A stretch of 64,000 nt of DNA, from positions 1-64,000 of the forward strand of contig NZ_QXED01000014.1 in the NCBI RefSeq assembly GCF_003583365.1, written 5' to 3'. Below, in pieces: positions 19,101 to 26,034 of the stretch (position 1 is the stretch's first letter; each line of letters begins with the position of its first letter). Position numbers and translations under genes: made by a program. The stretch comes from Fibrisoma montanum (GTDB lineage Bacteria > Bacteroidota > Bacteroidia > Cytophagales > Spirosomataceae). The notes beneath the pieces were generated by a model. That model did not search any database. It was not told where the DNA came from and saw only the letters and a program-made list of their open reading frames with translations.

Positions 19101-20828
19101 GCGGATGAACAACCCGCCGGCCCCTTCGCCATCACGGCCGTCACCACCATCAGTTGTACTCCGCTGGTGCCCAATCGGTTCGCCATCAGCTTCACACCCC
19201 GCTACAGCGGCCTGACGGGGCAGCCCGTCAGCTTCTCGGTGGCCAATGAGCTGCTGCCCACCACCCAGCCCGGGCCCTACACCCTGCAGCTCTACACCGA
19301 TAATCCGGTGATTACCCTGCGGGCCACCCAAACGGGCACACCCGCCGAGGCCGACTTCCGCTACAACTGGCTGGAAGCCTGCCGTACCATGGCCGGCAGC
19401 AACACCCCGCCCCGGCTGGTCAACGCCCTGAGCAGCCAGACGGCGACGGTCGGGCAGGCTTTCACCTATGTCATACCGGATGGTACGTTCACCGATGAGC
19501 AGACCCCGCTCACGCTGACGCTGTCGGCCCGCGGGGTGCCCGCCGGGCTGAGCTTTGCCGGCGCCACGCTCAGCGGGGTGGCCTCGACCACAGCCGGTTC
19601 GCCCCTGTCGGTAACGATTACGGCTACCGACCCTGGGGGGCTGTCGGCCAGCACCATCCTGACGCTGGTCATCAAAGCGGCTACCGGCACGCCCCCCCCC
19701 ACGCAGCCCTTCGCCCTGACGGGGGTCACCACGCTGCGTTGTACGCCGGTCGCCGACCGCATCAACGTGGTCTTTGTGCCCCAGTACGCGGGCCTCAACG
19801 GGGAGGCCGTTGCCTTCGAGGTCCTCAATGAACTCGTGGCGACGACTGACCCGGCTCCTTACTCGCTGACCTTGTACCGGGACAACCCCCGCCTGAGGTT
19901 GCGGGCCACCCAGACGGGCAGCGCCGAGCCGAGTACGTTTGAGTACGACTGGCTGGCGGCCTGCTCTCAACTGGGCCAGACCAACACCCCGCCCCGGGTG
20001 GTAAGTCCGCTGGTCAGTCAGACGCTGGTTGCGGGCAGTGCCGTGAGCCTGGCGCTGGGGAACACCTTCGCCGATCAGGAGACGCCAGCCAGCCTGACGC
20101 TGACGGCCGAAGGGCTGCCGGTGGGGGTACAACTGACGGGCACGAGCCTGACGGGCACCGTCTCCCAGACAGGCGTGTCGGAAGTGCGGGTCACGGCCAC
20201 CGACCCGGGGGGACTGAGCGTGAGCAGCAGCTTCCGTCTGACGGTCACGGCCCCGGGCTCAGCGACGGTGGGTGAGCCGGCTGGCTTCACCATCAGCAGC
20301 GTGCAGACACTGGGGTGCCAGGCGGTCAGCGCGGGCCAGCGCCGGGTGAGCTTCAGTCCCCAGTACGGTGGTCTGGACGGCTCGCCGGTGAGTTTCTCGG
20401 TGGCCAATGAGTTGCTGCCGACCACGGCCCCGGGGCCCTACAGCCTGACGCTGTACACGGACAACCCGGTCCTGACGCTCATCGCCCGGCAGGGGAATAC
20501 GGTGGTGAGCTACCGGTATGAGTGGCTGTCGGCCTGTGGGTCGGGCAGTCGTCGGGCGGCCGAAGAGGTCCCGACGGCCCTGCGGGTGACGGTGCTGGGC
20601 AACCCGACGGCGGGTGAGTGGGTAGACGTGGAACTAGCGGGCGTGGGCTCGGAACCGGTACGTCTGGTGGTGAGCGATGAGCGGGGCCATGTGCTCAGCG
20701 AGCAGGGGCTGTCGGCCGGTCAGGGCGATGGGCGGCACCGGGTGAAGCTGGGTTCGAGCGGGGGCGTGTACCTGCTGCGGGTGAGTACGCCCAGCCGCCA
20801 GCAGGTCGTCAAGCTGCTCAAACACTAA
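10137..20828 (+). CDS. Giant T9SS-secreted mosaic protein (FG-GAP, beta-helix, Ig-like, L-domain, DUF11)
   Basis: A 3,563-residue exported protein from ATG 10137 (the frame opens at 10092, but the signal peptide starts here: hydrophobic SILAGLLLLSSYLLA, then AKPAPS). Domains in approximate order: three FG-GAP/VCBS-like units with DNDGD calcium-type loops (77-404), a right-handed beta-helix (415-768), Ig-like domains (872-1042), four 48-residue leucine-rich L-domain repeats (1045-1332), an Ig-like segment, DUF11 (1508-1648), a second polymorphic beta-helix (1835-2218), a run of putative-Ig He_PIG-like domains with GxLSGTP (2222-2808), and three cadherin-like plus FSVANELLPTT units (to 3468). 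The last 90 residues (ALRVTVLGNPTAGEWVDVEL to GGVYLLRVS..QQVVKLLKH) form a T9SS type A sorting domain. It is probably a cell-surface adhesin or matrix protein; ligand unknown. Base composition is very Ser/Thr/Gly biased. Confidence 0.92.
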   Translation: MKNSYFPSLFQSRSRRFWASQPLTTRLSSILAGLLLLSSYLLAKPAPSTHRVIKPLLLADVTYSVQTSPFASQTFQNSRVFFDADNDGDPDYLFQTSNSLSAIGLRLNNGDGSFATAINANASGTFTSGPLNGITFSIGIVIGRQVVIDYDKDGDEDLYESFDSSAGRILRNNGNGSFTEITSPFASQTSGTARVFFDADNDGDRDILFQTDNSLSTIGLRLNNGNGTFAAAINANASGQFTSGPLNGITFGTAIANNRQIALDFDNDGDEDLYESFDNSAGRILRNNGNGTFTETTSPFVSQTSGSSRVFFDVDSDDDLDVLFQTGNTVSTIGLRLNNGDGSFATAINANASGTFTSGPLNGITFGVGINRPSPNNSGLHVVDYDNDGDPDLFDALINSTGRFLRQENPCGSSVYTVTNTNDTGPGSLRQAMLDVAATTCPGPFTISFNIAGSGVQTITPQSVLPILTKPVFIDGLTQPGATTAVGGLRIELNGTTAGATEEQTGLHLGTGSDGSTIRGLVINRFGEYGIFADGSSNHTIQTNYIGTDPTGMTRQGNGINGIRIRGNNVLIGGTTPGAGNVVSGNLSDNINLVGNDHRVQGNLVGTNATGTASLGTNVSGLRIEQVMNLLIGGSTPAARNLISGNFRPGILILSGPNSATVLGNYIGTDITGTSSLSNLVGIYISGNLTSTNSNTIVIGGTGPGEANRIAFNQQEGVILDDSRRTLTGVRIRGNQIFGNGALGIDLGNDGVTANDATDADGGVNLSQNFPVLGPLLPGATSVGGSLTSTQSSSFTIDVYANAVCGASGFGQGQTYLGSATVSTNGSGLATFSVTVPPLTNGQFITATATDVGGNTSEFSACQLVSDPTPTIVGFAANPNPVCAGSPLSFTVTVSNVVTPYSFTLSNGTSSTIGTANSTAFSQNLTASGNGPQTFTLTVNDGGPSATATTSVTVNAVTVSNPTVSTAIVSTAFSQSFTASGGVGPYNYSLASGSLPNGLTLNTTGVLSGTSTVDGSFLITVRATDANGCVGVGPTYTLTVNAPVVQCPTGDVTLTNQAQVDAFPPGCFVVPGTLTISGADITDLSPLASLTSVGATLLIQANPLLTSVSGLSALRQVGGNLGIYANNALPTLSGLESLTSVGVSLGIDDNPLLTNVSSLSGLRQVRGDLFIISNDALSTLSGLESLTSVGNNLNISANPLLTSVSSLSGLQQVGRNLTIFGNDALSTLSSLESLTSVGSNLNISGNPLLTSLSGLSELRQVRSTLTISSNTALSTLSGLGSLTSVEGLTIQNNPQLSLCATEPICRLLATLPADRKSISGNAPGCATLAEVEANCAGPTITGFAASPNPVCVGSPVSFTATVSNVVTPYSFTLTNGSSPLSGTANTTAFSQSLTASGSGIQTFTLTVSASGRSTTATTTVTVTAAPSATIAYAGSPFLTSSGPVNVSQTGTAGGTYSSRPTGLSLNTGTGQIVPANSSPGSYTVTYTLAAGGGCAAFSTTTSVGIQAPQIGASITSTKTVSGSFSPGSTVTYTITLTNTAAAGGTQANNPGNEFTDVLPSSLSLVAASASSGTAMANPGTRTVTWNGSITGGSSVTITITAVINSATSGQQISNQGTINYDNDGNGTNETSGLTDDPGTGAANDPTSFTVSCPTLIVNNPATATATVGQPFSQPFTASGGSGPYSYSVVSSNLPTSLSVSTVGVLSGTPTVAGSYSVLVQASDANGCVGTASMAYSLTVNPGAAPTLAGLSATPNPVCLGSVATFTATVGNATETYSYTLTNGAGTFITATSSSPVFSQSLTASGSGVQPFTLTVTSGGQSTTAITSLTVNGAAPTRLYVKANASGANTGLSWQDAFTDLQSALNYSCRQNLTEIWIARGIYKPTNTTARGISFQMLPDVAIYGGFNGDEMDLTQRPPITPDSPSSTTLSGEIGDPTSTADNSNAIIDNRIRLTSTAILDGAVITGPSSNSETGAIRNTSNPSFGSGDVCSPTIRNCLFINNGPVSSGGVYNVASGSTSVASPTLINCVFRNNRSRGTIDNLVISGGTASPLLINCLFADESQGSAVYNLISNGGQIRPQLVNCSFLNNSAGVVDGRILSGAGTIATILTNCVLFNNNGANPFPNQTAANTSVTVQNSLLEASVTGYIDGGNNLTTVASPFVSATDLRLLPCSPAIDAGLNSATGLMGITTDVAGNPRRFNNAGAPAGIVDMGAYEFQGTTLLTVTNPTVTTATQGVAFSQPFTASGGSGSFSFSLAGGTLPTGLTLTAGGVLSGTPTVEGNFPLTVRATDVLGCVGVGPTYNLTVTAPLGGQPSITGFAAVDNSVCVGSPVSFTASIGNVTGFYSFTLTDGVTTLANSTSMSAFSRSLTPTQTGPLTVTLIAGDNGFTSTATTTITVNALPNAGLVNNGPLTCSQTSVTLTASGGTSYSFSGGALQLGSSNRTTVSAAGSYSVSVTDANGCVSSASTTVTSTTAVVSVANPTTTAVAVNTPFSQSFVASGGVGPYSYSLASGSLPTGLSLSTAGVLSGTPSQGGSFTITVRARDANGCVGTSPAYVLTVSNATPTITGLAAIPSTVCAGSPVTFTATIGNVTGSYAYTLTSGSNSLTGVSSNPAFSQSLTASGSGEQTPTLTVESGSQQTMAVTNLTVNPLPMASILPPASTTLSCTSPSVSLTATGGATYRWEDNSTNAVRTISAAGTYSVTVTAASGCSATASTDVLSTTATVALTNPAVSTATVGVAFSQAFVASGGSAPYSYSLASGSLPPSLSLSSAGVLSGTPTEAGSYSVLVSARDQNGCVGTSPPYTLTIQPADLLVSLTASPQQLLTNQSATLTATVTGGTAPYGFTFSGPGTITPSGNSATVAALPAGVQTFTVTVTDATQPTALTRSATVSLTVSPANTAPTTTGLADQTATVGTAFSLVVATAFSDAETPDDLNLVATGLPDGLTLAGGRISGTPSMSGVSRVTITATDPASLSVSTGFTLTVGPADEQPAGPFAITAVTTISCTPLVPNRFAISFTPRYSGLTGQPVSFSVANELLPTTQPGPYTLQLYTDNPVITLRATQTGTPAEADFRYNWLEACRTMAGSNTPPRLVNALSSQTATVGQAFTYVIPDGTFTDEQTPLTLTLSARGVPAGLSFAGATLSGVASTTAGSPLSVTITATDPGGLSASTILTLVIKAATGTPPPTQPFALTGVTTLRCTPVADRINVVFVPQYAGLNGEAVAFEVLNELVATTDPAPYSLTLYRDNPRLRLRATQTGSAEPSTFEYDWLAACSQLGQTNTPPRVVSPLVSQTLVAGSAVSLALGNTFADQETPASLTLTAEGLPVGVQLTGTSLTGTVSQTGVSEVRVTATDPGGLSVSSSFRLTVTAPGSATVGEPAGFTISSVQTLGCQAVSAGQRRVSFSPQYGGLDGSPVSFSVANELLPTTAPGPYSLTLYTDNPVLTLIARQGNTVVSYRYEWLSACGSGSRRAAEEVPTALRVTVLGNPTAGEWVDVELAGVGSEPVRLVVSDERGHVLSEQGLSAGQGDGRHRVKLGSSGGVYLLRVSTPSRQQVVKLLKH
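10380..11340 (+). repeat. Three 345-bp coding repeats (FG-GAP units)
   Basis: TTCGAC/T at 10380, 10725 and 11070 marks three successive units of exactly 345 bp (115 codons). Long blocks such as AACGGCGACGGCAGCTTTGC recur almost unchanged between units 1 and 3, suggesting recent duplication or gene conversion. Confidence 0.85.
13446..14021 (+). repeat. Four 144-bp coding repeats (L-domain, LRR-like)
   Basis: TTGCTGACG recurs at 13446, 13590, 13734 and 13878, a strict 144-bp (48-residue) period. Each unit encodes two about 24-residue leucine-rich turns (SLESLTSVG and SLSGLRQVG types). Confidence 0.9.
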
Positions 20829-21163
20829 TGTGAAATGGGGCAGGCCGTATGCGCTGAATGCGGTTTGCCAGGCAGTCAGGTTAACAAGTAAACGAGCCGC
20901 AGGGGGATCCCTCTGCGGCTCGTTTACTTTCCAGTAGTATGGCTTTTACGCCTGGGTGCTCTGATCAGGCTTAGCTTGTTCGAGGCTACAAGCTGCTGAG
21001 GCTTACCCAAACCGAGCAGGTCCTTTACGATTTTGCGTTCCTTACGTATTGGTGTAACCTCCGCCTATTTTAAGCCATTTGCGGTGTATTAAGCTTAGGT
21101 AGCTAAGTGTCAGCCGATTTTGATGAGGCCCTTGGCTCTTTACATCGTCGTAGAACCAGTCGG
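20829..21163. other. Spacer between convergent genes, with terminator and ORF scrap
   Basis: No supported gene. On the minus strand, between a TAG near 21064 and a TAA near the terminator, there is a 45-codon open stretch without ATG that reads RKERKIVKDLLGLGKPQQLV. It could be the tail of a lost gene. Nothing else is recognisable. Confidence 0.4.
20886..20930. terminator. Intrinsic terminator after the giant gene
   Basis: 17-bp perfect arms (20886-20902, AAGTAAACGAGCCGCAG; 20913-20929) with a 10-nt loop and a TTTACTTT tail. It lies 58 nt after the stop and can serve both strands. Confidence 0.85.
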
Positions 21164-22720
21164 TTACGACTGCACCGCTTTGGCAAGCGTCGGCTCAACG
21201 CCCTCGGTCAGCAGACTGCCGAGCTGTTCGGTTACCCGGTCAACAAAGTCGGGCAGCACACTCAGGTCAATGCCCCAGAGCTCGTTGTCGGCACAAACGG
21301 ATACGACCAACTGACGAACCGTTGCGGTATCCGTTGGAGTTACCGACTGCCACCGGTCGTAGAAGTATTTCGCCTTTTCGTCGCGGATGGGGTAGGTGAT
21401 AACGCCACCGCCGGTCGCGATCTCCCCGACGTAGCGACCGCCCTCCTCCCGAACCCCTTTCATGAACAGCAGGTAGGCCGCGAAGCCCAGCGCCATGAAA
21501 GGTGGAGCCGCTTTGAACTGCTCGTAGTACCGTTGCAGCGTCGCTACGTTGCGGGCCTGCATTTTGGCCGACTGCTGAAGCGAGATGTTCAGCAGCAGGT
21601 GGTCGAGGTGCGGGTTCCGGAAGCGGTCGAGCACATCATTGGCAAACTGTCTGATGGCCGCTTTGTCCATACCCGGTGTTTCGTAGGCCGGAACCGTCGG
21701 CACGATCTCCTCCAGCATGAGCCGCTCAACGAACCGGCTCATGATTGGGTGCTGCATCTCGTCGGCTACGGTTTCCAGACCGAGCAGGTAGCCCATCGGG
21801 GTTGCAAAGGTGTGCGTGCCGTTCAGGACCCGCAGTTTACGCTCGCGGTAGAACAGGATATCTTCATCGATAATGATGGCCGGCGAAGCCGGATCAACAA
21901 ATGTAAGCGTCTGCTTCACCCGGTCGTCGCCCTCGATGGCCCAGAGGTGATACGGTTCGGTCAGGGTCAGCAGCTCGTCTTCGTAGCCGAGTTCCTGCTG
22001 CAGCTTCTGCTGCGCTTCGGCATCGGCCGGGCGGGTCACGATCCGGTCGACGAGCGAGTTGCAGAACCGGACGTGGAACTTCAGCCACTTGGTAAACAGC
22101 TTACCCAACTCGTTGAACTGCGCCAGCTTTTCGACGGCCCCGCGTAGTTTCAGGCCGTTGTCGGTGACCAGTTCGGTGGGAATCACAACCAGTCCTTTAC
22201 CTTTGGCCCCGCCGACGCTCCGAAAACGCTCGTAGAGAAACGCCGTCAGCTTGCCGGGGAACGACTGGGGTGGGTTCTGGAAAATGCTTTCCTCCACGTA
22301 GTCGAGGCCAACCTCGGTCGTATTGGAAATAATAATCTGGAGGTTTGGATTGCGGGCAATGGTCAGAATCTGCTGCCACTGCGTCTGGGCCGCCAGGACG
22401 CGGCTAACGACCGATACGACCGTAGTTTCCGCTACGTCCTGCCCCTGCTGAATCCCCCGCACAACAACCGTGTAGAGGTTATCCTGTCTGGCAAACTCAT
22501 CCGTTTGCGAGTCCGTCGATTTAACCACGACAATCGAGCCATTGAACCGGCCTTCGGCGTTGGCTTTCTGTACCAGGTAGTCTGGAAGTCCACGGAGCAG
22601 AACCCCGGTGCCGAATTGCAGGATTTTTTCCGGGTATTCGGGGGCCGGGTGGATAGTGCGGTTCAGTTGCGCCATAGTCGGAGAGGAAGCTGTCTGCGAA
22701 GGTTGATCGGCAGGTGTCAT
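21164..22720 (-). CDS. uxaB: Tagaturonate reductase (altronate oxidoreductase)
   Basis: A 518-residue member of the polyol/mannitol dehydrogenase family, UxaB type: KILQFGTGVLLRGLPDYL (NAD-binding N-terminus), VVKSTDS, NTTEVGLDY, LVVIPTELVTDNG, FCNSLVDRIVTRP, LTFVDPA and RKLRVLNGTHTF near 325 carry the conserved substrate and catalytic positions. It interconverts D-tagaturonate and D-altronate with NAD(H) in galacturonate breakdown. E. coli UxaB is 483 residues; the ATG at 22675 (MAQLNRTIHP) would trim the first 15 residues and may be the true start. It is the last gene of a four-gene minus-strand operon with the transporter, KDG kinase and aldolase. No altronate dehydratase (uxaA) is in the window. 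Confidence 0.9.
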   Translation of the reverse strand: MTPADQPSQTASSPTMAQLNRTIHPAPEYPEKILQFGTGVLLRGLPDYLVQKANAEGRFNGSIVVVKSTDSQTDEFARQDNLYTVVVRGIQQGQDVAETTVVSVVSRVLAAQTQWQQILTIARNPNLQIIISNTTEVGLDYVEESIFQNPPQSFPGKLTAFLYERFRSVGGAKGKGLVVIPTELVTDNGLKLRGAVEKLAQFNELGKLFTKWLKFHVRFCNSLVDRIVTRPADAEAQQKLQQELGYEDELLTLTEPYHLWAIEGDDRVKQTLTFVDPASPAIIIDEDILFYRERKLRVLNGTHTFATPMGYLLGLETVADEMQHPIMSRFVERLMLEEIVPTVPAYETPGMDKAAIRQFANDVLDRFRNPHLDHLLLNISLQQSAKMQARNVATLQRYYEQFKAAPPFMALGFAAYLLFMKGVREEGGRYVGEIATGGGVITYPIRDEKAKYFYDRWQSVTPTDTATVRQLVVSVCADNELWGIDLSVLPDFVDRVTEQLGSLLTEGVEPTLAKAVQS

Positions 22721-22753
22721 TGTCGTGTTAAAAAAGCCGTTTCCGGACGTAAA

Positions 22754-23407
22754 CTATAATTCAGCAAGTATACGAACAACGTCCCGAACTGTGTGTTCTA
22801 TCGTGTCAAAATTCCGATTTGCGAGTACATCTTTTGGAAAAAGATGCGAACCCATGCCCACGGCCACCACGCCGGCCCCGAACCACCGCGAGAGATTGTC
22901 CCGGGTTGGCTCGACGCCCCCCGTTACCATAGCGCTTACCCACGGGAGCGGCCCCCGCAGCGCCTTGACAAAACCGGGGCCCAGCACCTCGCCGGGGAAT
23001 AGTTTTACGATCTCAACGCCAAACTCGTAGGCGGTGGTCACTTCGGTCAGCGTTGCGCAGCCCGGCATATAGGCTACCTTCCGCCGATTGCAGATGCGGG
23101 CCACTTCCTCACTGAACGACGGTCCAACGATAAAGTCGGCACCCATCTGGAGGTATAACGCGGCCGTTGGTGCATCCACGATCGTGCCAGCGCCCAGCGC
23201 CAGATCCGGAAACTCCCGGGTACACAGCCGGCGCAGCTCGGCAAATGACTCGTGGGCGAAACTCCCCCGGTTCGTGAACTCAAACGCCCGGACGCCCCCC
23301 CGGTAGCAGGCCGCCACCACCCCGGCCGCGGTTTCGGCATCGGCATGGTAGAACACCGGCACCAGCGGCACCTGACGGATGGTTTGGTATACAGTTAATC
23401 GATCCAT
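22754..23407 (-). CDS. eda: KDPG/KHG aldolase (2-dehydro-3-deoxy-phosphogluconate aldolase)
   Basis: A 217-residue class I aldolase. It has the Glu in FEFTNRG (about 43-49), LGAGTIVDAPTA, and the Schiff-base lysine in IVKLFPGEVLGPGF (about residue 136). It splits KDPG into pyruvate and glyceraldehyde 3-phosphate, the last step of hexuronate breakdown. It lies between the KDG kinase gene and uxaB, 33 bp before uxaB, so co-transcription is likely, but an inverted repeat separates it from the kinase. Confidence 0.92.
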   Translation of the reverse strand: MDRLTVYQTIRQVPLVPVFYHADAETAAGVVAACYRGGVRAFEFTNRGSFAHESFAELRRLCTREFPDLALGAGTIVDAPTAALYLQMGADFIVGPSFSEEVARICNRRKVAYMPGCATLTEVTTAYEFGVEIVKLFPGEVLGPGFVKALRGPLPWVSAMVTGGVEPTRDNLSRWFGAGVVAVGMGSHLFPKDVLANRNFDTIEHTVRDVVRILAEL

Positions 23408-23429
23408 TTTTTGGTTCGTGGTTTGTGGG

Positions 23430-23517
23430 GTGGGGTTTGTCGTTCGTGGTTTGTAGTTCGTAGTTGTGGCTCAGGCCAGCTAACAACAAACTACAAACCA
23501 CGAACCACAAACCCCAC
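23430..23517. repeat. G/T-rich imperfect hairpin repeat (28 of 29 arm matches)
   Basis: GTGGGGTTTGTCGTTCGTGG..TTGTAGTT (23430-23458) pairs with 23489-23517 with one mismatch; an extra partial copy GGTTCGTGGTTTGT precedes at 23413. It sits between the kinase and aldolase genes inside the operon, and resembles the dispersed intergenic hairpins of Cytophagales. Confidence 0.8.
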
Positions 23518-23525
23518 ACTCATTT

Positions 23526-24521
23526 TCACCTTTTCAATTTTCCCGAGCTATCCCCCCGGGCAAGGGTTTCAACTTCGTCTACGGTGGCCAGGCTGGCGTC
23601 GCCGGGAATGGTGTGTTTCAGCGCCGACGCAGCGGCTCCGAAATCGACCGCCCGCTGCAGGTCATCAAAGGCCAGCAGGCCATAAATCAAGCCGGCCATG
23701 TAGGCGTCGCCCGTGCCGATCCGGTCCACAATAGGCTGAATGTCGTGGGTAGGCGACTGGTACGTGTGCTCCCCGTCGAACAGCCAGGCGGAAAGCCGGT
23801 TGTGCGACGCACTCAACTGCTCCCGGCTGGTATCCGTTACGTAGCGGACCTGCGGAAACTGCCGTTGCAGCGCCCGTGCCGAGGCTTCAATATCAGTTTC
23901 GGTAATGCCGTACAGGTGATTGAACAGGCCGGGGTTGCCAAGTACCAGCGTACAGCCTTCCGTCAGGGCAGGTAGTACGTCCTGCGGCCGACGGCCATAC
24001 TGCCATAGATTACTGCGGTACACCGGGTCGCCCGACACCGGAACCTTCAGCCGGTTGGCCGTCTGGATGGCATTCAGCAGGCAGTCGGCAGCGCCCTGCG
24101 ACAGCGCCGGGGTTATGCCGGTCCAGTGGAACCAGTCGGCGCCGGCCAGTACGGTTTCCCACTCGACGGCATCCGGCTGAATCTGGGTGAAAACGGACCC
24201 GGTCCGGTCATACACGATCTGACTGGCGCGGCTGCCGGCTCCCGTTTCCAGGAAATAAAGTCCCAGGCGTCCGGGGGCGTATTGGATGTATTGGGTATCA
24301 ACGCCGTATCGGCGCAGGTAGCTGGTGGCGGTGCGGCCAAGCGGATGATCCGGAAAGCAGGTGACGTGCGCCGTGTGGCAGCCGAACTGCGCGAGCGATA
24401 CGGCTACGTTGGCTTCGGTGCCGCCAAAGTGCATCTCAAGCGTATCGGTCTGAGCAAACCGCCCAACACCCGGCGGACTGAGTCGGAGCATAACTTCTCC
24501 GAACGTAATAATTTTCTTCAA
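23526..24521 (-). CDS. kdgK: 2-dehydro-3-deoxygluconokinase (PfkB family)
   Basis: A 331-residue PfkB-family kinase: KKIITFGEVMLRLSPPG at the N-terminus, FGGTEANVAVSLA near 32-45, and the anion-hole and catalytic-base motif RIGTGDAYMAGLIYGL near 268. It phosphorylates 2-keto-3-deoxygluconate to KDPG. The start codon is TTG at 24521: no ATG precedes the conserved MKKIITFGE opening. The gene follows the transporter by 12 bp, so the two are co-transcribed. Confidence 0.9.
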   Translation of the reverse strand: MKKIITFGEVMLRLSPPGVGRFAQTDTLEMHFGGTEANVAVSLAQFGCHTAHVTCFPDHPLGRTATSYLRRYGVDTQYIQYAPGRLGLYFLETGAGSRASQIVYDRTGSVFTQIQPDAVEWETVLAGADWFHWTGITPALSQGAADCLLNAIQTANRLKVPVSGDPVYRSNLWQYGRRPQDVLPALTEGCTLVLGNPGLFNHLYGITETDIEASARALQRQFPQVRYVTDTSREQLSASHNRLSAWLFDGEHTYQSPTHDIQPIVDRIGTGDAYMAGLIYGLLAFDDLQRAVDFGAAASALKHTIPGDASLATVDEVETLARGDSSGKLKR

Positions 24522-24533
24522 TGAGTAAAGATG

Positions 24534-25889
24534 TTACGGTTTCGCACTAACGGTCAGTTCGCCTACCAGCTCTTCTACCCGCACCGGTTCCAGCCGCGGC
24601 AAAACCAGATGAATGATGATCAACGCGATCAGGTAGGCGCAACTGGAAATGATAAACATGGGCAGATAGCCAAAACTGGTAATGATCCGTCCGGCCAGCA
24701 GAGCCAACAAAATGCCGCCCACTGCCCCGAACATACCGCCAATACCGGTTACGGAGGCCACTACGTTCTTCGGGAACAGATCGGAGGCAAAGGTATACAT
24801 GTTCGCCGACCAGCCCTGGTGCGCGGCCGTAGCCAGGGCAATCAGGGCAATAGCAACGGTCAGACTGCTGGTCTGGGCGGCAAAGAAAATCGGCACGACG
24901 CACAGGGCGCAGATGAGCATGGTCGTTTTGCGGGCGCGGTTGGCCGTCCAGCCCCGTTCCATAAACCGGGTGCTGAGCCAGCCGAAGAATACGCTGCCCG
25001 CATCGGAAACTACGTAAATAATCAGGAACGGAATGCCAAAACTCTTGAGGTCGAGCTTCTGATCGAGGGCGTCGTTGGAATTGAAAAAATCGGGGAGCCA
25101 CGACATATAGAACCACCAGATGGGGTCGGCCATGAACTTGCCCACGGCGAAGGCCCACGTCTGTTTATAGCCCAGCAAACGGCCCCACGATACTTTCAGC
25201 GCCGGTTCGTTCTCCTGGTCGCTGCGGATGTAGGCCAGTTCTTCGGCCGAAACCTGTTTGTTCCGTTCGGGTTTGCTGTAGGTAAACCACCAGAGTGCCA
25301 GCAGGCCAAAGCCAAGGATGCCCGTGACAAAGAACGAACTTCGCCAGCCAAAATGCAGGATCAGGTATGGTACGGCAATGGCCGTGAGGATGATCCCGAC
25401 GTTCGCGCCGGCGTTGAACAGGCCGTTGGCAAAGGAGCGTTCGCGCCGGGGAAACCACTCCGAAACGGTTTTGATCGATGAAGGGAAGTTAGCGGCTTCG
25501 CCGAGTCCCAGCAGGGTGCGGGCCCACCGCAGGCCGCTCATGTTTTGCACAAACGTAGTCAGCACGGCCGCGATACTCCAGATGATAATACCCAGCGAAA
25601 AGCCGCGTCGGGTACCGATCCGGTCAATCAGCCAGCCGACAATCAGGAATCCGATCGCGTAGGCAAATTTGAACGCAGCATCCACGTCGCCGTACAGTAC
25701 TTTAAACCGATCGGTGGCTTCTTTGGAAAGCGTCTGGTTGGGGGCCAGATCAAGCATCTCTTTGCGAAACAACTCGTCGGTCATCGTGAACGACAGCACC
25801 TGCCGGTCCACGTAGTTAATGGTCGTGGCGAGGAATAGCAGCGCAACAATTCGCCAGCGAAAGCGGCCGGAAGTAGTTGAGTTCTGCAA
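24534..25889 (-). CDS. MFS transporter, ACS family, probable hexuronate importer
   Basis: A 451-residue, 12-TM major facilitator with the ACS-type opening [22 protein letters not shown], the [12 protein letters not shown] loop between TM2 and TM3, and [27 protein letters not shown]. It most resembles ExuT-like glucuronate/galacturonate:H+ symporters, in agreement with its place as first gene of the hexuronate operon. The frame starts at TTG 25889; no ATG precedes TM1, so TTG is probably the start. TAGTTTTG, a perfect -7 match, overlaps this TTG, leaving the true start and promoter unsettled. Divergent from uxuA. Confidence 0.85.
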   Translation of the reverse strand: MQNSTTSGRFRWRIVALLFLATTINYVDRQVLSFTMTDELFRKEMLDLAPNQTLSKEATDRFKVLYGDVDAAFKFAYAIGFLIVGWLIDRIGTRRGFSLGIIIWSIAAVLTTFVQNMSGLRWARTLLGLGEAANFPSSIKTVSEWFPRRERSFANGLFNAGANVGIILTAIAVPYLILHFGWRSSFFVTGILGFGLLALWWFTYSKPERNKQVSAEELAYIRSDQENEPALKVSWGRLLGYKQTWAFAVGKFMADPIWWFYMSWLPDFFNSNDALDQKLDLKSFGIPFLIIYVVSDAGSVFFGWLSTRFMERGWTANRARKTTMLICALCVVPIFFAAQTSSLTVAIALIALATAAHQGWSANMYTFASDLFPKNVVASVTGIGGMFGAVGGILLALLAGRIITSFGYLPMFIISSCAYLIALIIIHLVLPRLEPVRVEELVGELTVSAKP

Positions 25890-26034
25890 AACTATTTGCG
25901 ATTTTTTATTAGAAAGGACGCGTTACGTGCCTTTTTACTCAAAAAATCGTGATTACGTTGCTACCAGAGGGGTAGCCGTTCTCCGGTCTTCACCTTTCCA
26001 ACAGCGGGTCAGGCCGTGTTCTGACCAGATAACT

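Noticed and set aside
18444-20132. 562-codon open frame on the minus strand inside the giant gene
   Set aside because: It lies fully antisense to the T9SS mosaic gene, whose Ser/Thr/Gly-rich G+C-rich codons leave few stops in the opposite frame. No family content, basic repetitive composition.
21107-22147. 346-codon plus-strand frame over uxaB
   Set aside because: Antisense of a well-conserved enzyme; the amino acid pattern is that of reverse-frame sequence.
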